A stretch of 57,622 nucleotides of DNA from an uncultured Pseudomonadota bacterium (GCA_903847275.1 CAINDC010000038.1:1-57622); one strand, 5' to 3'. Counted from the first letter of the stretch, positions 8,482-17,612 are shown. Translations and numbers: made by a program. Notes: generated from the letters alone by a model not told the origin.

Positions 8482-10140
8482 TTATGTTTTGTTAATAAAT
8501 TGCCACAACCCCAATTCTTTTGGAGAAAGGCGGGCGTTATCTAATGCAGCAGCTTCAAATTCTGCTTTGTCCGTCATAATACCAAGTTGTCGAATTTGAG
8601 ACATTAGAGTTTTAAAATGCTCAACAGCGTGTGTGGGGGAGGCTGCAATTTTGTGTAACGGCAAACCCGCAATATCGTCTTTTAATTCTCGATCATATTT
8701 TGCTTTTTCAATCAAACGTTGAACTTCTTCTTCGCTTAAATGAAGTCGTTTAGCCTCTCTGTTAATAATATCCGCTTCTTCAGGAGAAATAATGCCATCT
8801 GCAAGCATATCGTAAAGTTCATTTTTAAGTGTTTCACGTTCGATACGCAATTGATCCGTAAAGGCAGAAGATAATAACGCCGCTGGAATCGCAAAAATAC
8901 CAATTCCCAAAAGGGCGAGAATAATAGTCATAATTCGTCCCATTGGCGTAATGGGCGATATATCACCATAACCAACCGAAGCTAACGTAATCACCGCCCA
9001 ATAAATTGATTGCGGGATATTCTCGAATTTTTCAGGTTGTGCATCATGCTCAAACAAATAACCTAAACTTGCGGTTAATACGACCATGAGTAACATAATG
9101 AACGCAGATGCCGCCAATACTGGCCATTCTCGTGCGATTACAGTGGTTAATGTTGATGTTGCGCCAGTGTAACGTGTTAATTTCAGTAATCGTAATAATC
9201 TGAACACTCGGAAAAAACGTAAATCAAATAAATGATGTAAGAATACTTCGAGAAAAAATGGCAAAACAGCTAGAAAATCAATTATCGAAGAAGTCGTTTT
9301 CGCTTGTTTAAATCGCCCTAAAATTGCTTTTTCAAAACCTGGCTCTTCTACGCAAGAGTAAATCCGCATACAGTATTCCATTGTGAAAACTGCTACAGCC
9401 ACTGTATCGAGAATAATAAATTGAATGTTAAGAATGTAGTGAATTGCAAAAACAGATTCCAACACCACCGCAATAACGGACACAATCACCCAAACAACGA
9501 TAAATGTATCGAAAATACCTTGTAAGCTGCCACCGTAAATACTTGGAAATACTAAAGCATGTATTTTTTGGCGAAATGTACGCCCTTGATTCGCTAATTT
9601 AAATTCTTTATAGGCAGGAATTAAAACGCGGAACAATTTGAGAATTCGTAATAATCTCAAGAAACGTAACATCCGCAAATCAATTGAAATAAACGCTTGA
9701 AGGTAAAATGGCATAACTGACAACAAGTCGATAATCGCAAATGGACTTGTGATGTATTTCAAATAAGGATATTTACTATTTTTAAATTCTTCATCTTCCG
9801 CTGCCAAACACAGGCGCATGAAGTATTCCAACGTAAATACGATGACCGAAAACATATCGAATAAATGAAACAAATGTTTGTTTGGTTCAAATATGGCGGG
9901 AACGTGTTCAAACAGTAATACAAATAGATTTAAAACAATGAGCGAACTAATCCAGCGATCGACATCTTTCTGGTAGTTATTATCGATATTAGGATCGAGC
10001 AGCCAGCTATAAAGCCATTTGCGTAACGGTAAATCTTCATCAATGTTTGCACGGCTGTTATGAACGCCGATTTGCACCATTATCTTTGTCGATGAATCGG
10101 CTTCATTTTTTTGAATGATTACTTTTGGTGGCGACTCCAT
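8482..10140 (-). CDS. Voltage-gated-type K+ channel with two voltage-sensor domains and one pore
   Basis: A 552-aa membrane protein with an uncommon order. Voltage-sensor domain 1 (about 62-175) ends in an S4-like helix RMLRFLRLLRILKLFRVL (156-173). Voltage-sensor domain 2 (about 207-325) ends in a second S4-like helix RFFRVFRLLRLLKLTRY (308-324). One pore follows: S5 (342-363), pore helix with selectivity filter TLASVGYGD (385-393) and S6 (401-425). Both sensors carry an S3-type aspartate (IIDLLSVMPF, IIDFLAVLPF) and a similar S2 segment (VFTLEYFMRL, VFTMEYCMRI). The soluble tail holds a SHOCT-like helix pair (ELYDMLADGIISPEEADII, 441-459). GGAG lies about 9 nt before the ATG. Potassium selectivity is clear from TVGYGD-type sequence; gating is inferred. 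Confidence 0.87.
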   Translation of the reverse strand: MESPPKVIIQKNEADSSTKIMVQIGVHNSRANIDEDLPLRKWLYSWLLDPNIDNNYQKDVDRWISSLIVLNLFVLLFEHVPAIFEPNKHLFHLFDMFSVIVFTLEYFMRLCLAAEDEEFKNSKYPYLKYITSPFAIIDLLSVMPFYLQAFISIDLRMLRFLRLLRILKLFRVLIPAYKEFKLANQGRTFRQKIHALVFPSIYGGSLQGIFDTFIVVWVIVSVIAVVLESVFAIHYILNIQFIILDTVAVAVFTMEYCMRIYSCVEEPGFEKAILGRFKQAKTTSSIIDFLAVLPFFLEVFLHHLFDLRFFRVFRLLRLLKLTRYTGATSTLTTVIAREWPVLAASAFIMLLMVVLTASLGYLFEHDAQPEKFENIPQSIYWAVITLASVGYGDISPITPMGRIMTIILALLGIGIFAIPAALLSSAFTDQLRIERETLKNELYDMLADGIISPEEADIINREAKRLHLSEEEVQRLIEKAKYDRELKDDIAGLPLHKIAASPTHAVEHFKTLMSQIRQLGIMTDKAEFEAAALDNARLSPKELGLWQFINKT

Positions 10141-10153
10141 GAAAATAAGCTCC

Positions 10154-10714
10154 TTAAAATTCTACATCAGCGATAAAAATAGGGTACGCACCGTTATCAC
10201 ACACCGTAATACGGATTTGAATTTTTTGATCAATTCCATCGGATTCAACTAATTGGCTTATCGTAAAAGGTAACGTAGAACCAACAGGTGTAGGCGTTAA
10301 TTTTTCAAGTACCATTGAACCGATAAGACTTTGATCTCCACGGTTGCATTTATTGACAAATCCAATTGGTGTATTAAAAAAGGGATTGGTTAATGCTGCT
10401 AATGGTGCAGGAGTCGTGGTAATTGCCTTTAGGCATTCGCCCCATGTTCGAGATGTTTTTATGTCATCAGAAGAATGTGCGATTGGAGCGCATTCATTTA
10501 TTGCGTAATTTTCATTGAATCGTTCCGCACCAGCTTCAGTCAACCAACTTGCCCACGTTTCTCCATTGTGTTTAGTTGTTTCTGTTTTCATTCCTTCTGA
10601 ATACGCCAATGAGCCAGACCACCCCAAAAAAACTAGAATGCAAATAAGGAAAATTATAAAAATAACGTCCGATAATGTGAGGCTTGGATTTTGAATAGGA
10701 TTGTTATCACTCAT
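10154..10714 (-). CDS. Hypothetical single-TM protein between the two channel genes
   Basis: I do not recognise this family. The 186-aa protein has one hydrophobic helix near the N-terminus (about residues 14-34, VIFIIFLICILVFLGWSGSLAY) and a soluble region with four cysteines (NECAPIA, WGECLKA, VNKCNRG, TVCDNG) that could form two disulfides in the periplasm. This N-anchored form resembles a bitopic protein with a periplasmic domain. It lies 13 bp before the two-sensor channel start and 54 bp after the RCK channel stop, so the three may be co-transcribed. It might be an accessory subunit, but nothing in the sequence proves it. Confidence 0.65.
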   Translation of the reverse strand: MSDNNPIQNPSLTLSDVIFIIFLICILVFLGWSGSLAYSEGMKTETTKHNGETWASWLTEAGAERFNENYAINECAPIAHSSDDIKTSRTWGECLKAITTTPAPLAALTNPFFNTPIGFVNKCNRGDQSLIGSMVLEKLTPTPVGSTLPFTISQLVESDGIDQKIQIRITVCDNGAYPIFIADVEF

Positions 10715-10768
10715 ATTGTAAATATCTCCATAAATAATTTAGGTTAAACAGTGAATTTCGATTTATTT

Positions 10769-12349
10769 TTATTTTATAAATCTACTTTTTGCAATTTGCG
10801 AATTAAAATGTTCGATGCTCATTATGCGACCTAAAACGACTAATAAATCACCAGCGCGTAATAAAAAATGTGCTGGCGGATTAAAATAAAAATGCTGACT
10901 TTTAATTTGGTAACTATTTTTGTGAATGCGATGCTCTGGATTGGCACTTATTACGCCAAACAAAATCAATTTACGCTGCAAAAAATCGATAGTGGAAATC
11001 TCTTTACCTTCTAAATCAGAACCTAAATGCACGTTAATTGTTTCCATCACAATATCACTATCAGCGTGAATAATTCCCAAAATAGCTTCAAATGCCACAG
11101 GTTGTCCCACATATTCAGCAACTACCATGCCAGCAATTTCAAATGGACGAATGACATTACTTGCACCTGCTTGATACAATTTTTTCACATTCTCTACATT
11201 ATTTGCACGCGAAATAATATGAACATTTCGATTTAAATTTCGAGCGGTCAGCGTAATATAAACATTGATTACATCGTCATCGGTTATACACAACACACTA
11301 GATGCACCATTGTTAATCCCTGCATTTTCTAATACACCATTTTTGCTCGCGTCTGCATGAATCACGGTGTATTTCATATTTTTCGCCCGCAAAACATTTA
11401 TTTCAAGTGGGTCAATAATCACGAATTTTAATTTATCTTTGGCTAATTGTTTGGCGATGTGTAAACCGACTCGACCAAAACCACACACAATCACAAAATC
11501 TTTGTATTGCTTAATTTCGGTATAAGTACGGTCTTCTTGTAAATGGTGTATTTCTTCACTAAATCCCGACACCATCAACGATGTGAAAAATGCCAAAATT
11601 CCGATACCGCTAAAAATTAGAACAATCGCCACTAAACGTCCACCCACAGTATGCGGTGAAATATCACCATAGCCTACAGTTGATAATGTAACAATTGACC
11701 AATAAAGTCCGTCAAATAAATTCTTAATTTGACCGCCTTCCGCATGACTTTCAAACAAATAAATGGCGACGCTGCCAATAAAAATCAAAAAACTTAAAAA
11801 GATTCCCAATGTGTAAAGTTCAAAACGCTTATTTTTTAAAATGTTAAGAAATACTTTGATACTGTGAAAATGGCGAAACAATTTGAGTAACCGAAATACC
11901 ATAAACACGCGTAAAAAACGAAAGGTTTCATAACTCGGTAAAATCGCTAACAAATCAATAATTGCCATCGGCGTAATCATGTAGCGAATTTTCGCACGAA
12001 TGACTTTTCGTAATGCTTCCAATACGGGAAATCGAACGTTTAGATACAGTGATTTTTCATATTCTTCCAAAATAATTTCGTGAGAATTACTGGCAAGCCA
12101 AAATCGTAATAAATACTCAATCGTGAAGACAACTAAAATGCCTTGCTCTAAAATTTTACTAAGATGCGTAATTTGATGGTCAATTTCATGAATAAGAAAA
12201 AATACGCTCAACAACACCATACTGATAATAAAAAAAGCAACGTAGCTATTGTAATAACCATTAGGATTTTCCAATAAATCATAAAAAAATAATTTGGTTT
12301 TTTGGTAGTGTTGCGACGTTTTTAAAAAGTAGGCGTATTTAACAATCAT
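10769..12349 (-). CDS. Voltage-gated-type K+ channel with RCK (TrkA-N/TrkA-C) domain
   Basis: A 526-aa potassium channel. Six membrane helices are seen, with an S4-like stretch ETFRFLRVFMVFRLLKLFRHF (141-161), the selectivity filter TLSTVGYGD (221-229) and S6 (238-262). From about 284 comes an RCK domain with Rossmann motif VIVCGFGRVGLHIA (287-299) and the acidic strand end FVIIDPLE. A TrkA-C-like part follows about 418-510 (RAGDLLVVLGR near the end). This resembles Kch-type channels gated by cytosolic ligands such as nucleotides or cations. The second half of the inter-S region (TVIHADASKNGVLENAG) is canonical RCK. A terminator does not separate it from the next gene downstream. Confidence 0.92.
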   Translation of the reverse strand: MIVKYAYFLKTSQHYQKTKLFFYDLLENPNGYYNSYVAFFIISMVLLSVFFLIHEIDHQITHLSKILEQGILVVFTIEYLLRFWLASNSHEIILEEYEKSLYLNVRFPVLEALRKVIRAKIRYMITPMAIIDLLAILPSYETFRFLRVFMVFRLLKLFRHFHSIKVFLNILKNKRFELYTLGIFLSFLIFIGSVAIYLFESHAEGGQIKNLFDGLYWSIVTLSTVGYGDISPHTVGGRLVAIVLIFSGIGILAFFTSLMVSGFSEEIHHLQEDRTYTEIKQYKDFVIVCGFGRVGLHIAKQLAKDKLKFVIIDPLEINVLRAKNMKYTVIHADASKNGVLENAGINNGASSVLCITDDDVINVYITLTARNLNRNVHIISRANNVENVKKLYQAGASNVIRPFEIAGMVVAEYVGQPVAFEAILGIIHADSDIVMETINVHLGSDLEGKEISTIDFLQRKLILFGVISANPEHRIHKNSYQIKSQHFYFNPPAHFLLRAGDLLVVLGRIMSIEHFNSQIAKSRFIK

Positions 12350-12436
12350 GAAAGGGCGAGTGTGAAAATCTGAGGATTTGAATGATTTTCCATTTTACAA
12401 CAGCAGCAATAAAATAACATTTTCACGTTCTTACAC

Positions 12437-12475
12437 AAAAAAGGCAGAGCAATCATTATTTGCTCTGCCTTTTTT
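12437..12475 (-). terminator. Terminator of the RTX gene (copy 1 of a duplicated terminator)
   Basis: A 16-bp perfect stem (12437-12452 with 12460-12475) with a 7-nt loop and T runs on either side. It begins 25 bp after the RTX stop codon. The 45 bp at 12433-12477 are identical to 17558-17602, loop included. Confidence 0.92.
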
Positions 12476-12500
12476 TATATTTTCTGGCTCTGAAAGAATC

Positions 12501-15500
12501 TTAGATTGCGATAATTGTTAACGTATAAGCCCCTGTTGGTGGCAATGAACCATTGTAATTATAACCAGCGGTTGCATAAATCGTGTCACCAGTCTGATAA
12601 GTGTAATTAAGTAGTGCGTTTGTGCCATCACCACCCTCATTGGCAGTCGCGACAACCCCTACACCGTCACGAATAACTTGAATATAAGTATCAAATGATG
12701 AGGAATTTAATGCAATACTCATCGTTGCACCATTCGTAACACCAGTAATAGGGTAACTATCAAAATATGCACCTGCACCACTTTCAATACGATTATCAGT
12801 TGTAGTCAACACCCCCGACATTGTCTGATGCGTTATTTGTTTTGAAAAAGAAAGTGCGTCATTGCCTGCTGAATCTTGAATAACATTGTTGTCATTACCC
12901 GTCGTTAAATCCGTGTATGAAATTGAACCAGACGTTATATCGTTAGCCAAATTTAATGTCACCGTTTTCGCTAAAGCATCCACACGAACAGATGTAACAG
13001 GATTGGCTACTCCGCCCGACAAAACAGAAAAAGCCGTTGTTGGTATAGCGTTAACACTCAGTGAATGAGCGTCAATGTAGCTCAATGTTAACGCTTTTCC
13101 TGATACAGTTGCCTTTGAGAAAACAGGGGCAGTAGTGTCTTGTGTGGCATTGAGTTCTATGATGCCTTGGTAACTATTCATACTATCAACTTGACTAACA
13201 TTATTGCTTGAATCATCCCAAATCCCAGATACTCCAAAATGATTTGTTACACCATAATCTTGACCACTGTAAGAATTACTAGGGTCTTTATAATCATTTG
13301 GCTCAATTGGTGCATCCCAATTTGTATAAGTTACTGCTTCACCATTTGCCCAAGCAAAAGTACCTTCCGTCACTTTGTCGGTTAAACCAATCCAGAGTTC
13401 AGGCGTTTTAAATGTATTCGCCAACCAAGTATTTTCAGGCGCATCATTTATCGTTACCAAATGTCCACCCATCGCAATCGCTTGAGCTTCTGCACCTTCC
13501 CATGTGGTTGATGTACTGAGTAAATAAGTGTGTCCGTTATATTCATCGAGCATGTCATTATTCTTTACATTTTGTGCTGTAAAAGAAAGTGCATCATTGC
13601 CTGCAAAATCTTGAATCGCATTATTATCATTACCTGTTGTAGGGTCGGTGTACGATATGGTTGCGCTTTGAGTTAGCGTAACATTATTGGTCAAATTTAA
13701 TATCACCGTTTTCGCCAAAGCATCTACACGAACAGATGTAACAGGATTTGCTACTCCGCCTGACAAGACAGAAAAAGCCGTTGTTGGGATAGCGTTAACA
13801 CTCAGTAAATGAGCGTCAATGTAACTCAATGTTAACGTTTTTCCTGATACCATTGCCTTTAAGAAAACAGGGGCAGTAGTGTCTTGTGTGGCATTGAGTT
13901 CTATGATGCCTTGGAAACTATTTGCACTATCGGTATGAGTTACATTGTTAGGCATATCATTCCAATCTTGATACTCGTTGAAAATAATAAAAACATAATC
14001 TTCGCCATTAACGCCTGCATCATTAGGCTCTGCTGGGTACCCCCATCTTCTATAGCTTGATGTTTCACCACTTGCCCAAATAAAAGTGCCTTCCGTTACC
14101 TTATCGGTTAAACCAATCCAGCGGTCTGCTCCTTTAAATGTATTTGCCACCCAAGTATTTTCAGTCAAATCATTTATCGTTACCAAATGTCCACCCATCG
14201 CAATTGCTTGAGCTTCTGCGCCTTCCCATGTTGTTGAACTACTGAGCAAATAAGTATGTCCGTTATATTCATCGAGGATAATGTCTGGCACATTTTGCGG
14301 AATAACAACACCCATAAAATCAGAATCAGTAAGCAACGTAACGCCTGCCAATTTAATTTCAAATTCAGGCAATAAATCCCCGCTCAAATTCCCTTGAACC
14401 ACAGCGTAATAAGGACTTGCTGTCGTTCCAGCTCCATAAAATGACCAACGGATTTGATTTGTTGCATCAAACGCGGATGTTCCTTTTGATGTCAATGTTT
14501 CAGAAGTAAGCCTCAACAAATCGATTTTATCAACGCTGGTTTGAAAATCAGTAATCACATCGCGGCGGGTTGCCGTTCCCATTTCAGTCAATGATTCAAA
14601 CATAAATGTGTCAGCACCATCTCCGCCTGTTAAGGTATCAACGCCAACACCACCAATCAAGGTGTCATTTCCCGCGTCGCCGATTAACACATCATTACCT
14701 TTTTCACCCCCCAATACATCATTACCCGCTCCGCCATTTAATGTATTTGCCGCCCCATTTCCCACAATGATATTTGCGTCTGCATTGCCTGTTCCTGAAA
14801 TCGTTGCTAATCCAACTAATGTTAAATTTTCAACATTTGTAGGCAACGCGTAAGTCACAATGGATTGAATGGTGTCTGTTCCACTTGTAGTCGATTCATG
14901 AATAACATCCGTTGCGCGGTCAATAATATACAAATCATCACCCGTTCCGCCTTCAAGCGTATCAGCCCCTGCGCCACCGTCTAACGTATTATTGCCACTG
15001 TTACCAATGATTGTGTTGGACAAATTATTACCTTTACCAGAGCTATTAAGCGTTCCTTCAAGCGTTAAGTTTTCAACATTCTTTGGCAATATGAAATTAA
15101 CAAAACTACGAACAGCATCAACACCACCGATGTTAGTTTCACCCGTAACCATCGTTGCGCTGCTGTGAATAATGTAAGTATCACCACCTTTTCCACCTGA
15201 TAAAGTATTCGTAATTGTGCTACCAACAGCATCGCCATCATCAAGCGTATTGTTTACACCGTTACCAAAAATTTTATTGCTACCACTATTTCCTGTTCCA
15301 GTTGCAGCAGTGTCATCGAGATATAACTCTTCAACATTGTCAGGAAGTGCATAAGAAATTGTTGAATGGACGGTATCAGAAGAACCTTCGTTCACACCTT
15401 CCAAAATAACATTAGCCGCATCGTTGATAATGTAAGTATCGTTACCCAAACCACCTGATAAAGTATCTGCTCCAGCACTACCTGTAATGGTGTCATTACC

Positions 15501-16268
15501 ACTAGAGCTAGGAACGGTAAAAATAGGGACTAAAAACGTGCTTTGTGCGGAAGTGAAAACCGTAGCTGAATCAAGAAATGATTTTGCAGTCAGTGATTTT
15601 GTACCGTTATAGCCAATACCGTCTTTTAACTCGAATGTTAGCGTTTTAATTCCAGAGTTTAAGTCCCTCGCTGCGTCATATCTCAAATTAAATTTGTCAG
15701 TAACATCGAATCCAGCCGCTGTATCGAATAATCTAATCTGAGTGCCATTTTCAGTTTGAACAATAACAGTGGCGCGTTGTGGAGCAATCGCATTAACAGA
15801 ATCTTCAAGTACGCCACTAATTGATTTTACGTCAAGAATTTGCGTTTTACCTTGAATGGTAAAATCCAACGTTTGCGTAGTGACTAAATCATTGCTATCC
15901 GTTGCGTCGATTTGGTAAGAAAACTTAATATCGTCGCCATTTAAAAGACTTTCAAAGGCTGGGATATTGGCAATGTTAAATGACCAATTAACAGCCGTTT
16001 CAGCAGAAAAAGTGGTATTCGGTTCAACAGACAACGTAAGGAAGTTAGGGGCATTTGCATTAAGCGCAGCTGCTAATGCGACAGCATTTGTACTACTTAA
16101 ACCTTCAATAGAAACATTCGGAATATCAACAGAAACCGAATCATTTGGCATATCAGCATCACTAATCGTAAAACTGCCTGTTGATGCCAGTATTGGTGCT
16201 TCTGGAAGCGTAGTAATGCCTAATATATTTGTAAATGCTGGCGCATTTGTGTTTGGTTGAGTCGCCAT
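12501..16268 (-). CDS. RTX-type secreted protein with two C-type lectin modules (putative adhesin)
   Basis: A 1255-aa acidic protein without Sec signal. Order: N-terminal cadherin/Ig-like region (1-250); Ca-binding RTX nonapeptide blocks (about 257-560, GSAGADTLSGGLGNDTYI, GGAGNDVLGGEKGNDVLIGDAGNDTLIGG); C-type lectin 1 (about 664-790, DEYNGHTYLL to WND); SwmB-type Ig-like domain (about 796-900); C-type lectin 2 (about 906-1040); SwmB 2 (about 1043-1145); C-terminal PPC-like beta domain (about 1150-1255). Lectin 1 keeps EPN and WND calcium/sugar motifs; lectin 2 has EPN and WDD. RTX proteins of this size are usually exported by type I secretion, but no transporter genes are in the window. A role in adhesion or sugar binding is inferred. 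Confidence 0.85.
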   Translation of the reverse strand: MATQPNTNAPAFTNILGITTLPEAPILASTGSFTISDADMPNDSVSVDIPNVSIEGLSSTNAVALAAALNANAPNFLTLSVEPNTTFSAETAVNWSFNIANIPAFESLLNGDDIKFSYQIDATDSNDLVTTQTLDFTIQGKTQILDVKSISGVLEDSVNAIAPQRATVIVQTENGTQIRLFDTAAGFDVTDKFNLRYDAARDLNSGIKTLTFELKDGIGYNGTKSLTAKSFLDSATVFTSAQSTFLVPIFTVPSSSGNDTITGSAGADTLSGGLGNDTYIINDAANVILEGVNEGSSDTVHSTISYALPDNVEELYLDDTAATGTGNSGSNKIFGNGVNNTLDDGDAVGSTITNTLSGGKGGDTYIIHSSATMVTGETNIGGVDAVRSFVNFILPKNVENLTLEGTLNSSGKGNNLSNTIIGNSGNNTLDGGAGADTLEGGTGDDLYIIDRATDVIHESTTSGTDTIQSIVTYALPTNVENLTLVGLATISGTGNADANIIVGNGAANTLNGGAGNDVLGGEKGNDVLIGDAGNDTLIGGVGVDTLTGGDGADTFMFESLTEMGTATRRDVITDFQTSVDKIDLLRLTSETLTSKGTSAFDATNQIRWSFYGAGTTASPYYAVVQGNLSGDLLPEFEIKLAGVTLLTDSDFMGVVIPQNVPDIILDEYNGHTYLLSSSTTWEGAEAQAIAMGGHLVTINDLTENTWVANTFKGADRWIGLTDKVTEGTFIWASGETSSYRRWGYPAEPNDAGVNGEDYVFIIFNEYQDWNDMPNNVTHTDSANSFQGIIELNATQDTTAPVFLKAMVSGKTLTLSYIDAHLLSVNAIPTTAFSVLSGGVANPVTSVRVDALAKTVILNLTNNVTLTQSATISYTDPTTGNDNNAIQDFAGNDALSFTAQNVKNNDMLDEYNGHTYLLSTSTTWEGAEAQAIAMGGHLVTINDAPENTWLANTFKTPELWIGLTDKVTEGTFAWANGEAVTYTNWDAPIEPNDYKDPSNSYSGQDYGVTNHFGVSGIWDDSSNNVSQVDSMNSYQGIIELNATQDTTAPVFSKATVSGKALTLSYIDAHSLSVNAIPTTAFSVLSGGVANPVTSVRVDALAKTVTLNLANDITSGSISYTDLTTGNDNNVIQDSAGNDALSFSKQITHQTMSGVLTTTDNRIESGAGAYFDSYPITGVTNGATMSIALNSSSFDTYIQVIRDGVGVVATANEGGDGTNALLNYTYQTGDTIYATAGYNYNGSLPPTGAYTLTIIAI
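12850..14275 (-). repeat. Tandem duplication of a lectin + SwmB unit (about 700 bp each)
   Basis: Two direct copies inside the RTX gene, about 12850-13551 and 13579-14275. Linker and framework parts are nearly identical, including about 50 bp with no mismatch (in 13115-13172 and 13859-13910), while the sugar-binding half of the lectin differs strongly. Confidence 0.8.
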
Positions 16269-16285
16269 TGGAAATCCGTAATAAA

Positions 16286-16313
16286 AATATAATCAATGAG
16301 ATAACAAAATCAA
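16286..16313 (-). promoter_or_regulatory. Possible sigma-70 promoter of the RTX gene
   Basis: On the minus strand TTGATT (16313-16308) and TATATT (16291-16286) are spaced by 16 bp. Transcription would start about 10 nt before the ATG at 16268, leaving room for only a short leader, so this is tentative. The rest of the 175-bp gap to the AraC gene shows nothing else clear. Confidence 0.35.
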
Positions 16314-16443
16314 AACATTTTCCTGATTTTGCCTAGATTAACGCACCTGCATTGAGTTGCATGTGTAATCAATATCCCACAAATTTTTCAATTCCTTTTG
16401 CCCGAGCGTCTACAATCTTTTGACAATCCGTCTCAGAGAAAAT

Positions 16444-17475
16444 TTAAAGTTTGCGAACCCAATCTTCAAAATGAAAATCACGTTCGTTTTGCGAATTTGA
16501 AACAGAATTGTCTTGTGAAAATATGGCGTTGCTGTAACGAACTTCCGAAGGGGTAAATTGGAAAAATCGTTGAAAACTGCGTGAAAAATCACTTTCACTA
16601 TTGAAACCAAGACTAAACGCAATTTCACTAATGCGTCGATTATCTGTCAAACACTGAAGTTCACGATATGCACGTTTTAATCGTTGTTCTTTGATGTAAG
16701 TGGCAATTCCTTTTTCGGGGAACATTCGATACAAATAAGCTCGGGATATTTTGAAATGCGCGGCAATCATGTTTGGCGTTAGATTGGCATGAGTTAAATG
16801 TTGCCGAATATAGTGCCTAATCGTTTCTTCGGTGGCGACTTGTAACGAATAATTATCCATTGGAATAGCTTGTTGACTAAAATAAAGTCCCGCTAAATGA
16901 GCAACACCTTCTGCAATAATGCTTGATTCACTAAGGCTTAACGTTGATGCCACCGACTTTAATGTCAACAAATGTGAACCCAGAATTTTAGCAAATGCCG
17001 AATCACGCGGCAGAATGGCTCCGTGATATTTTTCAACATTCGGTAAGTATTTTTGGAGAATATGACGAGGAATAATTAAGTTAATATCTTCAAAATTAGT
17101 CGTTTTTAAGCTAAACGGTTGGCTAAAATCGATTAAGAAAATATCCCCTGGTCTTACAGTTGAATTTTGTTGCCGATTCCATTGCCCAGAAGACGACCCT
17201 TCAATAAACATTTGAAGCCAGAAGTGATCTAAATCATCTTGTGCAATCAATTTTTGTGAACGATTAAAATTTTGCCCTTGGCTTTTTGTGTTGTTCAATA
17301 ATATCGAAGAAAAATGCGTTGTCGTTAATTCCGCATTGAATACTTCGGGCTGAATTTTTGTTTTTGAATCGATGTCAAAAACAACGGAAATACTTTCACG
17401 CCACACTTCATAGCGTTCAGCAGGTGAAATTTCACTAAAACTAAGCGTTGTTGTTGTAGCTGGTTTAATAGTCAT
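16444..17475 (-). CDS. AraC-family transcriptional regulator
   Basis: A 343-aa DNA-binding protein. The N-terminal two thirds form an AraC-binding-like cupin domain (SFSEISPAERYEVWRESISVVF, GQWNRQQNSTVRPGDIFLIDFSQPF, SLKTTNFEDINLIIPRHIL). The C-terminal domain (about 225-325) has both helix-turn-helix units: MIAAHFKISRAYLYRMFPEKG and ISEIAFSLGFNSESDFSRSFQRFFQFTPSEVR, the standard AraC signature. It resembles regulators with the AraC_binding_2 sensor type. It lies between the collagen-like gene and the RTX gene on the same strand, so the RTX gene is its most likely neighbour target. The ligand is unknown. Confidence 0.9.
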   Translation of the reverse strand: MTIKPATTTTLSFSEISPAERYEVWRESISVVFDIDSKTKIQPEVFNAELTTTHFSSILLNNTKSQGQNFNRSQKLIAQDDLDHFWLQMFIEGSSSGQWNRQQNSTVRPGDIFLIDFSQPFSLKTTNFEDINLIIPRHILQKYLPNVEKYHGAILPRDSAFAKILGSHLLTLKSVASTLSLSESSIIAEGVAHLAGLYFSQQAIPMDNYSLQVATEETIRHYIRQHLTHANLTPNMIAAHFKISRAYLYRMFPEKGIATYIKEQRLKRAYRELQCLTDNRRISEIAFSLGFNSESDFSRSFQRFFQFTPSEVRYSNAIFSQDNSVSNSQNERDFHFEDWVRKL

Positions 17476-17561
17476 TTTAATGGGTTCTAATTTTGGTTAG
17501 TTTTCAGAATTTTATTTTTAGTTAAAGGCTCAATCTACCAAATACTCACACATTCACACAC

Positions 17562-17600
17562 AAAAAAGGCAGAGCAATCATTATTTGCTCTGCCTTTTTT
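17562..17600 (-). terminator. Terminator of the collagen-like gene (copy 2 of a duplicated terminator)
   Basis: Same 16-bp stem and 7-nt loop as at 12437-12475, placed 12 bp after the stop codon at 17613. It separates the collagen-like gene from the AraC gene. Confidence 0.92.
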
Positions 17601-17612
17601 TACGAAGAAAAT

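Noticed and set aside
12850-14275. Diversity-generating retroelement acting on the lectin modules
   Set aside because: No reverse transcriptase, template repeat or accessory gene is in the window, and the variable part is not at the protein's end. It stays only as an idea to check genome-wide.
12433-17602. The two identical 45-bp hairpins as ends of a composite mobile element
   Set aside because: No transposase or target-site duplication is seen, the two copies are in the same orientation, and each sits exactly where its gene needs a terminator.
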